41,707 nucleotides of DNA, from contig JACWMK010000017.1 of assembly GCA_015661405.1 (NCBI GenBank), positions 1 through 41,707 on the forward strand, given 5' to 3'. The first letter of the stretch is position 1. Each line of letters starts with the position of its first letter. A model generated the notes under the pieces. It worked only from the letters and a program-made list of their open reading frames with translations, was not told where the DNA came from and made no database searches. The stretch comes from Methanobacterium sp. (GTDB lineage Archaea > Methanobacteriota > Methanobacteria > Methanobacteriales > Methanobacteriaceae). Shown piece after piece: positions 31,738-41,017 of the stretch. The position numbers were made by a program, and so were the translations under genes.

Positions 31738-33450
31738 TTGAATTATCCCAAAAAATCAGATAACAAACATAAAAAAAAGGATTATTTAAATAAGTTTTTC
31801 AGCCATTACTTCCCATTAATTATATTAATTATAATTATAAGCATAATAACATATTACAGGGTGTTAATTCAAATAGATATAGGTCCACTGTCAGATTCAT
31901 GTGACTTTCTTTCAAATGCTCTGGTATTTGCAGGACATGGATTTGGCTATTATGATTGGACTAGACCACCATTTTTTCCATTCATCATTTCCCTTTTCTT
32001 TAGATTAGGATTCGTTTCAACATCAACAATTTTTATTGTAGATGGGTTAACCTTCATATTGGGAGTAATAGGATTCTATTTATTTTTAAAACTGCGTTTT
32101 AATAATATTGAAAGCTTTTTAGGAGGATTACTTTTTGCAACTTTTCCAACAGTCCTAACCGTTCTTGGTACCGGTTTTTCAGACCTTACAAGTGTTACTC
32201 TTACGATTTGGGCATTATATTTCCTAGTTTTAGCAGTTAAAAAAAATTCAAAGTTTTTTATTTTAGTATTTCCATTAGTTATGATGGCATTTTTAGCACG
32301 ATACAATACAGCTCTTATAATATTTCCAATAACGATATATATTTTAATAAATAAAGATAAAATTAGAAACTTCAAGAATATATTAATCGGGATATTAGGA
32401 TCTATCCTTGTAGTTGTACCTGTTTTTATATTTTTCTATGAACAATTCGGCAACATAATATATCCATTCATAGCTACTTTTGGCACAACCATAACCTCTT
32501 CTTCTCCTTCATTAGAATATTATTACAATCCAAATCTGTTATATTTCATTGATAGATTCCCCATACATGTTGGATTCGAAGGTATTTTAATTCTATTTAT
32601 CATTTTAGCAGGATTTTTTATTTATTTCCTTATTGAATTAAAAAGGACATCAATTGATAAAAAAAAGTTGCTTGATGAATTGAGTGTCAAAAAGACTAGT
32701 TCAAAAATAAAGTTATTAATATTCTTTGTTTTAACATTGATTTTTATTGGAACATTTGGTCAAATAAATTACATTATAACTGAACTAGTATTCTTTGTTT
32801 TGATTTTTTTGTTTTATAATCTCACAAAATCATTTAAAATTCAAGATATGGATACGTATATTTTTGTTTTTGCTTGGTATATGGTTTTTTTCATATTCAG
32901 CAGCATATATGTAATTAAAACCGATAGATATTTTGTTTTAATGGCCCCTGCTATTTCATACTTTTTAATACTAGGATTGAGTGAAATTTCAAATCGATTA
33001 CCATTTAAATTTAAAAAGAAGAATTTAACTTTTACCATACTCACCTTAATTCTTACTTTAATGATACTATTATCAACCGCAGCTTTTTTACCAGTAATTA
33101 AAGAAGTAAACAATAACAACAAAATTTCTAATGAACAAGTAACTTTAATAAGTGAATGGTTTATAACATACGACCCTAATTATAAAAATAAGATAATTTA
33201 CTCCGATTTATGGCCTTATTTCGCATGGTCCCTGAAAACCAACGTAAAAATGATGCCAATCTTTAAGAATAACCAAATATACTCTGGTGGGATAAAAAAT
33301 AGTACATTCAGCCCACAAGATAGCATTGCATTCAATAATTTTTTGGTAAATAATAATGCGGATTACTATTTCTGCGTTCAACAAATTAATTTAACATCAT
33401 ATAAGCCTATAAAACAATTTGGAAACTTGATAATATACAAAAAAATATAA
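31738..33450 (+). CDS. GT-C-type membrane glycosyltransferase (ArnT/PMT-like), second of a tandem pair
   Basis: A 570-residue paralogue of the preceding gene, sharing D-S-C-D-F-L-S-N-A in the first loop, T-R-P-P-F-F-P-F, and the C-terminal Y-D-P-N-Y and I-I-Y-S-D-L-W blocks. The N-terminal 20 residues are very lysine-rich, which fits a cytoplasmic N-terminus. I prefer the TTG at 31738, six bases behind GGGTG; a GTG at 31729 would add three residues. It follows the first copy after 35 bases, so they are likely co-transcribed. Divergence is highest in the middle loops, suggesting different sugar donors or acceptors. Confidence 0.75.
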   Translation: MNYPKKSDNKHKKKDYLNKFFSHYFPLIILIIIISIITYYRVLIQIDIGPLSDSCDFLSNALVFAGHGFGYYDWTRPPFFPFIISLFFRLGFVSTSTIFIVDGLTFILGVIGFYLFLKLRFNNIESFLGGLLFATFPTVLTVLGTGFSDLTSVTLTIWALYFLVLAVKKNSKFFILVFPLVMMAFLARYNTALIIFPITIYILINKDKIRNFKNILIGILGSILVVVPVFIFFYEQFGNIIYPFIATFGTTITSSSPSLEYYYNPNLLYFIDRFPIHVGFEGILILFIILAGFFIYFLIELKRTSIDKKKLLDELSVKKTSSKIKLLIFFVLTLIFIGTFGQINYIITELVFFVLIFLFYNLTKSFKIQDMDTYIFVFAWYMVFFIFSSIYVIKTDRYFVLMAPAISYFLILGLSEISNRLPFKFKKKNLTFTILTLILTLMILLSTAAFLPVIKEVNNNNKISNEQVTLISEWFITYDPNYKNKIIYSDLWPYFAWSLKTNVKMMPIFKNNQIYSGGIKNSTFSPQDSIAFNNFLVNNNADYYFCVQQINLTSYKPIKQFGNLIIYKKI

Positions 33451-33600
33451 TTCTGCTCACAATTATCGAAATTTGAATTAAAAAAAATTTACGGTTTGTC
33501 TTGATAATTTATTAAATAAATTAATTAAAAACCTATTATATTCTTAAAGAATTATTTTAAGTGTATCTAGAAAAGAAGATAAATTTTTAGAGGAGGGAAT

Positions 33601-34248
33601 ATGTCGAAATACAATACTTTCAATAAAAATACTTTTAGTGTTCATACAAGAATAGTGCAATTTGTTGGTGAACAAAAAAAGGTTCTTGATATAGGGTGTG
33701 GTGATGGCCATTTATCAGAAAAAATGAGCTTAAATGGATGTGAAGTGACAGGAATTGAATTAGATGAAAAATCATCACAAAAAGCTCAAAAATATTGTAA
33801 AGAACTAATTACTGGAGACGTTGAATCAATAGAATTAAAAGATAAATATATAAATTATTTTGATTTCATCATTTTTGCCGATGTTTTGGAACATTTAAAA
33901 TACCCTTCACAAGTATTAAATCAATTTAGTAATTTTCTCAAAGAAGATGGACACATAATAATCTCTTTACCAAATGTTGCAAATTGGAGAATAAGATTTA
34001 ATTTATTAACTGGAAATTTCGACTATCAAAGTTATGGAATACTAGATGAAGGACATCTTCGATTTTTTACAGAAAAAAGTGCGAAAAAACTTCTCTCAGA
34101 ATCCGGATTAAAAATCTCTAATTTTGATATTACAGTAGGAGATCTAGATAGGTTTGCTAATCTATTTCATAAGATTGGAGTTTTATGGCCTAGCTTTTTA
34201 GCATTTCAATTTCTGATAATTGCCGAAAGGAATAATAGTACAATTTAA
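33601..34248 (+). CDS. Class I SAM-dependent methyltransferase
   Basis: A 215-residue methyltransferase of the UbiE/Methyltransf_11-23 type. Motif I is V-L-D-I-G-C-G-D-G (about 28-36), the acidic end of strand two is G-I-E-L-D-E (about 53-58), and strand four reads F-I-I-F-A-D-V-L-E-H-L. I-I-S-L-P-N-V-A-N-W and H-L-R-F-F-T are typical of methyltransferases in surface-glycan clusters. AGGAGGG lies just before the ATG. It lies between the membrane glycosyltransferases and the flippase, so a sugar is the likely substrate, although the position methylated is unknown. Confidence 0.82.
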   Translation: MSKYNTFNKNTFSVHTRIVQFVGEQKKVLDIGCGDGHLSEKMSLNGCEVTGIELDEKSSQKAQKYCKELITGDVESIELKDKYINYFDFIIFADVLEHLKYPSQVLNQFSNFLKEDGHIIISLPNVANWRIRFNLLTGNFDYQSYGILDEGHLRFFTEKSAKKLLSESGLKISNFDITVGDLDRFANLFHKIGVLWPSFLAFQFLIIAERNNSTI

Positions 34249-34342
34249 GATGAGAATTTGAATAAATAACTCGTTGAATTTCTGAAAATTTCTATTCTTA
34301 TATAAATTATAAGTTGAATAATAATATTTTAAAGTGATCCAT

Positions 34343-35806
34343 TTGGAAAGATATAAACTCTTTGTAAAAAGAATAGGTTTACTTGGAGTAACAAATTTTT
34401 TAGTTGCATTGAATACGATAATATTAATTCCAATATTAACTAAGAATTTGGTTGCAAGTGACTTTGGAATATGGATTCAAGTAAATACTACTTTCTTTTT
34501 GATCACAAGTATTGCCAATTTAGGTTTTCCCTACACAATGTTAAGATTTCTTTCTGCTGAAAATAATAGGGAAAAGATTCAAGAAGGTTTCTATTCTATG
34601 GCTGCATTAATTTTACTTGTGAGTTTTATTATTTCAATAATCTTAATTATATTCTCAAAAGAGATAGCGGGAATTTTATTCGATGGTAATGTGACTGTTG
34701 TAATAATAACAGCTATTGCAGTGTTTTTCGGCTCATTAAATAGTTTATTCATTGATTTTTTTATTACATTTAGGCAAATGAAAAAATATGCTTTGTTACT
34801 ACTTTTCCAAACTTATCTCTCTCTACTTCTAATTTCTTATTTTGCAATATCTGGACGTGGGATAATAATGATCATATTAGGATTTCTTATCACTCAAATT
34901 ATTATTTTTTTCGTTATGATTTTAACTGTATTTTCAGAAATAGGTTTTAAAATTCCTAAATTTAATAATATAAAAGAATATCTAAACTTTTCTGTACCCA
35001 CTATTCCCAGCAATCTCTCGAATTGGATAGTGGAATCTAGTGATCGTTATGTGATTGTAATAATGTTAGGAACGACATTTGTTGCCTATTATTCTCCAGG
35101 ATATACCATTGGAATGGCTATTCTGTTATTTTCTACTCCATTGGCTGTTATTTTGCCTTCAATACTTCCAAAATATTATGAAAATGGCCAAATTGAAGAA
35201 TTAAAATATTTTATCAATTATTCACTAAAATATTTTCTTTTAGTTTCTATACCAACAGTATTTGTTATATCTTTATTATCTAAACCAATATTGATGATAT
35301 TAACCACTCAAGAGATAGCTTTGAATGGTTATTTAGTCACACCATTTATAGCACTCAGTGCCCTTTTATTTGGAATATATGGGATAATTATGAATTTAAT
35401 AATTTTAGAGAAAAAAACAAAAGCTATTGGTAGCATATGGACAATTGCCGCCATAATAAGTCTTTTAAATATAATATTGGTCCCTTATTTCGGTATTATT
35501 GCTGCAGCAGCTGTTACATTACTCTCATATTCGGTATCATTTATTATTACCTTACAATATTCACGGAAATTTTTTGAATTTAATTTTGATTACAGTTTTA
35601 TCCCAAAAAGCATATTGGCATCTATTATAATGTCGATTATGATAATTCTTGTTTATCCCAAAGGATTTTTAAGCTTAATTATTATCAGTGGAGTTTCTAT
35701 ATTAACTTATATACTTTTAATTTTAATAATGAATGTAGTTAATAAAAAAGAGCTGGAATTTTTTAAAGAATTAATTATAACATATAGAGATGAAATTAAA
35801 TACTAA
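34343..35806 (+). CDS. Oligosaccharide flippase, Wzx/RfbX-like (MOP superfamily)
   Basis: A 487-residue polytopic protein with about 12-14 membrane segments and the MOP-flippase N-terminus (R-I-G-L-L-G-V-T-N-F-L followed by the F-G-I-W motif of the family). A conserved S-x-P-T-I-P-S-N-L-S-N-W marks the start of the second half. It should move lipid-linked glycan units across the membrane. The start is a TTG at 34343, four bases behind GTGAT; a GTG at 34334 is part of that site. It is read in the same direction as the methyltransferase, about 95 bases downstream. Confidence 0.85.
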   Translation: MERYKLFVKRIGLLGVTNFLVALNTIILIPILTKNLVASDFGIWIQVNTTFFLITSIANLGFPYTMLRFLSAENNREKIQEGFYSMAALILLVSFIISIILIIFSKEIAGILFDGNVTVVIITAIAVFFGSLNSLFIDFFITFRQMKKYALLLLFQTYLSLLLISYFAISGRGIIMIILGFLITQIIIFFVMILTVFSEIGFKIPKFNNIKEYLNFSVPTIPSNLSNWIVESSDRYVIVIMLGTTFVAYYSPGYTIGMAILLFSTPLAVILPSILPKYYENGQIEELKYFINYSLKYFLLVSIPTVFVISLLSKPILMILTTQEIALNGYLVTPFIALSALLFGIYGIIMNLIILEKKTKAIGSIWTIAAIISLLNIILVPYFGIIAAAAVTLLSYSVSFIITLQYSRKFFEFNFDYSFIPKSILASIIMSIMIILVYPKGFLSLIIISGVSILTYILLILIMNVVNKKELEFFKELIITYRDEIKY

Positions 35807-35881
35807 AATAGTTATTTTATTTTATCATTTATTTTAAACAATTATATTTAGAATTTTTATAAGAATTTATCGGAGATTATT

Positions 35882-36607
35882 ATGAAATACTCAAAATTTT
35901 CTTTTACTTCAACAATCGAAATGAATTTATTAAAAAAGTTTTGTTAAACATCTAAAAAATACTCCTATTTACTGAAGATGAATTATTGAAATAATTGTTT
36001 TTATACATGCCTAAACGTTTTCTAACTCACTTAATTTACCTTGATTAAGTCTATAAGCAAATATTAGACGTTCACGGTAATATAATGGAATTTGGAGTTA
36101 GATGGGTCGGAATTTAGCTATTTTCCAGTCTTTAAGATGTATTCATGAACCTATAACTATAACCGAAAAATTGTAGGTTTTGATACTTTCAAAGGTTTCC
36201 CGAATGTAGATGAAATAGATGGTAAATCCGTCAAAAAAGGTCATTTCAGTGTTTCTAAAGATTATGAAATTCTTTTACAAGATATAATGGATTTACATCA
36301 AAAGATGAGTCCAATAACTCATATTATAAAATTTGATTTAAAAAAAGGTGATGTTATCAGGAAGTTTCAAAATATCTCAAAGGAAACCCTGAAACAATAA
36401 TATCCTTAGCATATTTTGATTAGGACATCTATAACCCTACTAAAGATTGTTTAGAGGCTATTAAGCCCCATTTGACTAAAGGGAGTATCATATGTTTTGA
36501 TGAAGTTAATGATCACTTCATCGGGGAGAAACTTTAGTTTGAAAGAAGTATTCGGAATAAATAAATTCAAAATAAAAAGGACACCACTATCTGGAGTTAA
36601 ATCATAA
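35882..36607 (+). pseudogene. Decayed TylF-like sugar O-methyltransferase gene
   Basis: The 889-base stretch without an open gene holds a recognisable but broken methyltransferase of the TylF/MycF type. Reading in shifting frames gives Y-K-Q-I-L-D-V-H-G-N-I-M-E-F-G-V near 36050-36098, N-R-K-I-V-G-F-D-T-F-K-G-F-P near 36160, A-Y-F-D then D-I-Y-N-P-T-K near 36405-36450, K-G-S-I-I-C-F-D-E-V near 36480, and K-E-V-F-G-I-N-K-F-K-I-K-R to the stop at 36605-36607. At least four frameshifts or in-frame stops interrupt it, for instance at 36047 and 36421. Intact relatives O-methylate sugar rings. The gene is clearly non-functional here. Confidence 0.8.
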
Positions 36608-36695
36608 TAGTCTTGGATTAAAAAAAATATGTATAAATGCGTTAATTAATTCTAATTTTATTTTAGGGGTAAATTTAGCTTCAAAAAAAGTAACT

Positions 36696-37688
36696 TTAAT
36701 ATGATAATGTTTTCCATCTGAAGTGATTTTTTTTTAACCACGTATACTCTTTATTTATTCCATTGATTAATTTAATTTTAGGTTCCCATCCAATCTTATT
36801 AGCTTTAGAATTATCTAAAACCATAGCTTTTAACTCTAAAGGTAAACGTTTTCGACCTTCTATTTCAGTAGATAGTTCACCTTCGCCGATATTCTCGTAT
36901 AGAATGTCCGATAAATTGAACATGTTTTTTATGAGAATAGCTAAATCATTTATACTCGTACCTATTCCGGTTGATGTATTAAAAACATCATTCTTAATTT
37001 CTTCTTTATTTATCAGAATATTATGTAATTCAACAACATCTGTAACATAACAAAAGTCTCTTATTTGATCTCCACCCCAAACTACTGGTGGTTTATTTTC
37101 TAAAGCTCTTTTAAGAAAAACTGTTAATACTCTTCCATACCATTCTCTTGGTCCATAAATAATACTGTATCTTAAACCAATTGTAGATATGCCATAATTT
37201 TCGTGATATATACGTGCATACTTTTCTACTGCGAGTTTACTAACTCCGTAAGGCCAATTAGGATCTTGTGGATGATTCTCATCTTCAGGAAGATATTTAG
37301 CTTGTCCATAAATACAAGCAGAAGAAGCATATATTATCTTTTCCACATCGTTTTTAACAGCAGCATTAAAAACATTTAAACTTCCTTCTGTATTTATTTT
37401 TAAATCTTCAATAGGATTAAATATGCACTTAGTTATCTCTAATTGAGCTGCCTGATGAGAAATGATGTCTATGTTATCAAAAGATGCTTCTAATTTCTTG
37501 TAATCTAGTATATCACCTTTAATTAATCTAACTTTATCTGATAAATGTTTAATATTCTTCATTGATCCGGTGGAGAAATTATCATAAATCGTAACATTAG
37601 CTCCTTGGTTTATCAGATTCTCAACTATATGAGATCCAATAAACCCCGCACCGCCCGTCACGAGAATATTTAACCCGTTAATCTTCAT
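36696..37688 (-). CDS. NAD-dependent sugar-nucleotide epimerase/dehydratase (GalE-like)
   Basis: A 330-residue extended short-chain dehydrogenase acting on nucleotide sugars. G-G-A-G-F-I-G-S-H binds NAD at the N-terminus, S-S-A-C-I-Y-G supplies the catalytic Ser region, and Y-G-V-S-K gives the Tyr/Lys pair (about 147-151). R-D-F-C-Y-V-T-D-V-V near residue 209 is the usual substrate-domain motif. The subgroup is that of archaeal UDP-glucose 4-epimerase-like enzymes, but 4-epimerase, 4,6-dehydratase and related activities are hard to tell apart by sequence. It is the last gene of a minus-strand operon, 66 bases after the HAD gene. Confidence 0.85.
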   Translation of the reverse strand: MKINGLNILVTGGAGFIGSHIVENLINQGANVTIYDNFSTGSMKNIKHLSDKVRLIKGDILDYKKLEASFDNIDIISHQAAQLEITKCIFNPIEDLKINTEGSLNVFNAAVKNDVEKIIYASSACIYGQAKYLPEDENHPQDPNWPYGVSKLAVEKYARIYHENYGISTIGLRYSIIYGPREWYGRVLTVFLKRALENKPPVVWGGDQIRDFCYVTDVVELHNILINKEEIKNDVFNTSTGIGTSINDLAILIKNMFNLSDILYENIGEGELSTEIEGRKRLPLELKAMVLDNSKANKIGWEPKIKLINGINKEYTWLKKNHFRWKTLSY

Positions 37689-37754
37689 TATAAATCATCT
37701 CTAATTGTTTATTTCTAAATTATAAGAATAATAATTTATGACGTCCTCTAAAAT

Positions 37755-38405
37755 TTATAATCTTTTTATTATATCATTAATTTCAATTATGTTTTTTAAA
37801 CAATAATCCGGATTTAATGAATTTAAAAACTTTTTTGAACGAATACCGTAGTTTACTGCGATGGTGGTCATTTTCAATTTCTTTCCTGTGATAATATCAA
37901 TTTCACTATCCCCTACAATTATTGAATTGTTATTTGATATAGAATTGTCGAAATTATAACTAATTATAGGTTTAGTTTTATCTTTATGATGTAAAGGTGA
38001 ACAACTCAAAACTGAATCGAAATATCCAAATAACCCTAATTTTTTAATTTCCCAAATTAAATTTTCTCTATTATTTCGCATAGTCGAAAGAATTAGTTTT
38101 TCTTCCTTTAATTTGGACAAAAAATATTCTGTATCTCTAAAAACTTTATCATAGGAGAGATAACTCTTTTTTTCTATTTTTTCAATCCATAGATTTGAAA
38201 ATTTTCCTAAAACTTTAGTATCACTTTCATTTAAAATTTTAATAGTGGACATTCCATTCCTTTTCAATTTCCAAAATTCATCTTTACTAATAGAATCATC
38301 TAATCCTAAAATTTTAACAATATCGCAGTATACCTTGTAGTGTCTTTCAGATGTATCTATTAAGGTTTCGTCAAGATCCAAAAAAATTGTTTTATTTGCA
38401 CTCAT
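37755..38405 (-). CDS. HAD-superfamily hydrolase
   Basis: A 216-residue phosphatase-type HAD protein. Motif I is F-L-D-L-D-E-T-L-I-D with the nucleophile Asp, motif II L-S-T-M-R-N, and the conserved Lys precedes G-D-S-E-I-D-I (motif IV). A helical cap lies after motif I, as in the phosphoglycolate phosphatase subgroup. It begins 11 bases after the ATP-grasp stop, so both are co-transcribed. In this setting it may remove a phosphate from a sugar or acyl-phosphate intermediate; the substrate is not evident. Confidence 0.82.
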   Translation of the reverse strand: MSANKTIFLDLDETLIDTSERHYKVYCDIVKILGLDDSISKDEFWKLKRNGMSTIKILNESDTKVLGKFSNLWIEKIEKKSYLSYDKVFRDTEYFLSKLKEEKLILSTMRNNRENLIWEIKKLGLFGYFDSVLSCSPLHHKDKTKPIISYNFDNSISNNNSIIVGDSEIDIITGKKLKMTTIAVNYGIRSKKFLNSLNPDYCLKNIIEINDIIKRL

Positions 38406-38416
38406 AATCCATTTTC

Positions 38417-39388
38417 TTAATCATAAAAAACTTCATCCCAGTATCTACACATTTGAACAATTTTAAAATTTGTTATGGGAGTTAATTGTTGGCCACTTAC
38501 TATTTGCAGTGCTAATAAAGGTGTGTTAATCCCAGATTCTATTGTTAAAGGTAAACTACCAGAAAATCTAGGATTAATATCAAAAAATTTTACATCATCG
38601 CCTTTTACAAAGCATTGTAAGTTAGCAGGACCAATAAATTTCAATTTTCTATAGATAATCTCTGAATATTTGATTAATATTTTATTTCTAACTGTTTTTC
38701 CTTTGTATGATATTCCAGAACGAGTTTCAATTCTTTTTCTTGGTACAGCGCTAATTAAACGTTCTCCGTCTCCAAAAATATCAATTGTATATTCTTCACC
38801 ATAACCTTTTTCTTGTAATAAAGGATCCTTTAATCTTCTGATTAAAACATTTTCTTCAAAATTTCTTATTTCATAAACATTTCTACTACTCACCCCTCCC
38901 CTAGGTTTGACTATAAACGGATATTTAAACTCATTTCTTAATATTATATTAGGAATGTTATTTATATCCTCTAAAAATAGAGTTTTTAAGGTTGGTATAT
39001 TGAATTTATTGAAAAATTCGTAAGTTTTTAACTTATCATTACAAGTGATTATAGTTTCATATGAAGATAATAAGACAAAAGTGTTTTTAAAAGCATTTTT
39101 ATTTTTTGCGATTATTTCAAGTTCAATATCATTTATAGGGATTAATATATCAATTGATTCATTCTTTATGATATCTGATAGTTTAGATATATAATCTGTT
39201 TCTTGGGTGGCTGGAGGAACATTAAAAAATTTATCACAAAATTTAGATCCTGCAATATCATTTTCAATAAATATGTCTGTACCAAAAATAGTTATTTCAT
39301 GTTTAGTTTGTTTATTTAATCCTTTAATTACTGATATAGCAGTTGTACTGCCTACACTAGTTAATAAAACGTTAATCTTATTTTTCAT
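38417..39388 (-). CDS. ATP-grasp protein, CarB-like, in a sugar biosynthesis operon
   Basis: A 323-residue ATP-grasp ligase. An N-terminal Rossmann-like pre-ATP-grasp domain starts V-L-L-T-S-V-G-S-T. The ATP-binding Lys is in P-F-I-V-K-P-R-G-G-V-S-S, a second block is G-E-E-Y-T-I-D-I-F-G-D-G, and the metal-binding residues are in D-I-N-P-R-F-S-G-S. The family joins a carboxylate to an amine or thiol through an acyl-phosphate. Its start overlaps the end of the ketoisomerase gene by four bases (ATGA). In this amino-sugar operon it might attach an amino acid or other acid to the sugar amine, which is inference. Confidence 0.82.
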   Translation of the reverse strand: MKNKINVLLTSVGSTTAISVIKGLNKQTKHEITIFGTDIFIENDIAGSKFCDKFFNVPPATQETDYISKLSDIIKNESIDILIPINDIELEIIAKNKNAFKNTFVLLSSYETIITCNDKLKTYEFFNKFNIPTLKTLFLEDINNIPNIILRNEFKYPFIVKPRGGVSSRNVYEIRNFEENVLIRRLKDPLLQEKGYGEEYTIDIFGDGERLISAVPRKRIETRSGISYKGKTVRNKILIKYSEIIYRKLKFIGPANLQCFVKGDDVKFFDINPRFSGSLPLTIESGINTPLLALQIVSGQQLTPITNFKIVQMCRYWDEVFYD

Positions 39389-39795
39389 ATTGAATCGGTT
39401 AATTTTTTAAATTCATTGAAATCTCGAATATAATCATCTTCTAAATAATGTTCTGAAGCTAAAACAAGACAAACGGATCCTGAAGAGAAGTTGTCTAATT
39501 CACGCCATACCATAGTTGGAATATAAACTCCATAATAAGAACGGTTTAAATGGATACGTTTTTTATTTTTCCCGTCATTTAAAATGACATCAAAACTACC
39601 ATTGGCAGCTATAATAAATTGTTTTAAAATTTTATGAGCATGTCCTCCCCTTTTTTCACCACCAGGAACATCGTAAAGATAATACACTCTTTTAATATCA
39701 AACGGAATATGGCCGTCACCTTCAATAAAGGTAAGATTGCCCCTTTCATCAGTTACTCTAGGTAGGTCAATTATTTGGTAATTTTTTTTATCCAT
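39385..39795 (-). CDS. dTDP-4-oxo-6-deoxyhexose 3,4-ketoisomerase, FdtA/QdtA-like cupin
   Basis: A 136-residue cupin of the WxcM-like/FdtA family that converts dTDP-4-keto-6-deoxyglucose to the 3-keto sugar, the step before 3-amination. The active-site histidines are in R-G-G-H-A-H-K, with W-R-E-L near the sugar and the C-terminal signature A-S-E-H-Y-L-E-D-D-Y-I-R-D. The start is the ATG at 39795, five bases after GGGTGC; a TTG five codons earlier overlaps this site. It leads a four-gene minus-strand operon and is divergent from the matching DegT aminotransferase. FdtA and QdtA differ in C4 configuration, which I cannot decide. Confidence 0.87.
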   Translation of the reverse strand: MDKKNYQIIDLPRVTDERGNLTFIEGDGHIPFDIKRVYYLYDVPGGEKRGGHAHKILKQFIIAANGSFDVILNDGKNKKRIHLNRSYYGVYIPTMVWRELDNFSSGSVCLVLASEHYLEDDYIRDFNEFKKLTDSI

Positions 39796-39913
39796 TGTTT
39801 TAGCACCCAATATTATCTAATCATTTATAAATATAAACTTATAACTATTGTATTATAATCTAATATTAAAATATAAAGATGATAGATTTAGAGACAGATA
39901 ACTGGAGAATAGA

Positions 39914-41017
39914 ATGATACCTTTTTTTGATTTTAAAAGAGAATACTCAACTTTAAAGGATGAAATCAATAAAAGTTTGATGGAAGTATTTAATAAGGGG
40001 ATTTTTATCCTTGGAGAAGAAGTTCAAAACTTTGAAGAGAAATTTTCAAAATATGTTGGTACAGATTATGGTTTAGGAGTAAATTCTGGTTCTGATGCTC
40101 TTTTCATGGCAATTAAAGCGTTAGGGATTGGTGTAGGTGATGAAATAATAACGGTATCTCACACATTTATATCAACTGTAGATGCTATTTATAGAAACGG
40201 TGCTAATCCAAAATTTGTAGATATTAATCCTGATAACTATTGTATAGATGTTTTGAAAATAGAAGATAATATAACAGATAAAACTCGTGCTATATTACCA
40301 GTTCATTTATACGGCCATCCTGCCGATATGGATCCTATTTTAAAAATTGCCGAAAAAAATGACTTATATGTAATTGAAGACTGTTCTCAAGCTCACGGTG
40401 CTGAATACAAAGGAAGAAAAGTTGGTAGTATTGGTGATATTGGATGTTTTAGTTTTTATCCAACTAAAAATCTTGGAGCATACGGTGATGGGGGTTTCAT
40501 TGCTTTAAACGATGAATCTACTTATGAAAATTTAAAGATTTTACAAAATTATGGACAATCCAAAAAATATCATTATGATTCCTTAGGTCTAAATAGTAGA
40601 TTAGATGAAATGCAAGCAGCAATTTTAAACATGAAAATCGAATATTTGGATAAATGGAATAAAAGAAGGATTAATTTAGCTAAAATCTATAATGAACTTC
40701 TTGATAATTCTTTATATAAATTACCGTCGGTAGAAAAATATTCAAATCATGTTTATCATCTATATGTGATTAGTACAGCAAAAAGAAACGAAATTAAGGA
40801 ATATTTATTAAAAAAGGAAGTACAAAGCATGATTCATTATCCTATACCAGTTCATAAACAAATATCTTATTCTAGTTTGAATTTAAATTATAGACTACCC
40901 ATTACTGAAGATGTAAGTAAAAAAATACTATCTTTGCCTTTAAATCAATGGTTAATTGTAGAAGAAATAGAGAAGATATGTGAAATTATGAATAATTATG
41001 GCGATATTTATGACTAA
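39914..41017 (+). CDS. DegT/DnrJ/EryC1 sugar aminotransferase (FdtB/QdtB-like)
   Basis: A 367-residue PLP enzyme that aminates keto-sugar nucleotides. N-terminal I-P-F-F-D-F-K-R-E-Y is a family mark. N-S-G-S-D-A-L holds the cofactor phosphate, E-D-C-S-Q-A-H-G-A contacts the ring, and K185 in F-Y-P-T-K-N-L-G-A-Y-G-D-G-G forms the Schiff base. With the ketoisomerase gene facing it across 118 bases, the expected product is dTDP-3-amino-3,6-dideoxyhexose. An acetyltransferase to finish Fuc3NAc/Qui3NAc is not in the window. GGAG precedes the ATG by seven bases. The next gene overlaps its end by eight bases. Confidence 0.9.
   Translation: MIPFFDFKREYSTLKDEINKSLMEVFNKGIFILGEEVQNFEEKFSKYVGTDYGLGVNSGSDALFMAIKALGIGVGDEIITVSHTFISTVDAIYRNGANPKFVDINPDNYCIDVLKIEDNITDKTRAILPVHLYGHPADMDPILKIAEKNDLYVIEDCSQAHGAEYKGRKVGSIGDIGCFSFYPTKNLGAYGDGGFIALNDESTYENLKILQNYGQSKKYHYDSLGLNSRLDEMQAAILNMKIEYLDKWNKRRINLAKIYNELLDNSLYKLPSVEKYSNHVYHLYVISTAKRNEIKEYLLKKEVQSMIHYPIPVHKQISYSSLNLNYRLPITEDVSKKILSLPLNQWLIVEEIEKICEIMNNYGDIYD

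Noticed and set aside
36763..37050. Plus-strand open frame inside the epimerase gene
   Set aside because: It mirrors the conserved C-terminal part of the epimerase and shows no coding motif.
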